Positions 14,522 to 14,542 of a stretch of 14,542 bases of DNA are shown piece after piece. The notes under the pieces were generated by a model. It was not told the origin of the DNA. It did no database searches and worked only from the letters and a program-made list of their open reading frames with translations. Source of the stretch: an uncultured Lachnospiraceae bacterium (lineage in GTDB: Bacteria; Bacillota; Clostridia; Lachnospirales; Lachnospiraceae); assembly GCA_910585215.1 (NCBI GenBank), contig CAJUDQ010000005.1:1-14542 (forward strand), read 5' to 3'. Made by a program: the position numbers and the translations under genes. Each line of letters begins with the position of its first letter. Within the stretch, counting starts at the first letter, position 1.

Positions 14522-14542
14522 AGATCGGAAGAGCACACGTCT
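14522..14542 (+). other. Illumina adapter contamination
   Basis: The final 21 bases begin AGATCGGAAGAGC and continue as the standard TruSeq adapter. The sequence stops matching the copy C reading frame exactly where it begins. It should be removed and not read as biology. Confidence 0.97.

Overview
The window reads as one whole assembled contig from a low-GC, Gram-positive Clostridia-type bacterium, probably a gut Lachnospiraceae relative. The L27 precursor with a cleavable N-terminus next to its Prp protease, the gene order rplU-prp-rpmA-obgE-yhbY-nadD, the strong AGGAGG ribosome binding sites and the lipoprotein signals all fit this. I cannot assign a genus. Every gene I can support lies on the minus strand, so the biological reading order runs from high to low coordinates. 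No tRNA, rRNA or CRISPR array is visible. The last 21 bases (14522-14542) match an Illumina adapter and are not genomic.

Region 1 (14521 down to 4713) is an accessory transport cluster. It opens with the last 12 codons of a lipoprotein gene cut by the contig end. Two full-length tandem paralogues follow (772 and 839 aa). Each is a lipoprotein with an N-terminal beta-propeller-like half and a C-terminal extracellular solute-binding half. Next come two MalF/MalG-type importer permeases, a HlyD/YknX-type membrane adaptor with a long coiled coil, and a short MacB-like protein that has the extracytoplasmic domain but seems to lack the full permease core. No ATP-binding subunit is visible. A 17-bp tandem repeat array separates the second lipoprotein gene from the first permease gene. 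The mix of import-type permeases with export-type adaptor and MacB-like parts is the least ordinary content here.

Region 2 (4651 down to 1221) is a conserved housekeeping operon. It has a near-consensus promoter, a structured leader that is probably the L21 leader RNA, then rplU (L21), prp (protease that trims L27), rpmA (L27), obgE (ribosome assembly GTPase), yhbY (ribosome-associated RNA-binding protein) and nadD (NAD synthesis). A strong terminator-like hairpin sits between rpmA and obgE and may reduce expression of the downstream half.

Region 3 (1088 down to 1) is a TnpB (IS605/IS1341-type) gene, cut at its C-terminus by the contig start. It lies where yqeK often follows nadD in related genomes. 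Its zinc-ribbon region is replaced by a run of three perfect hairpins that is translated in frame, and one expected zinc-binding Cys is a Tyr. The contig probably ends here because this hairpin repeat occurs in several copies.
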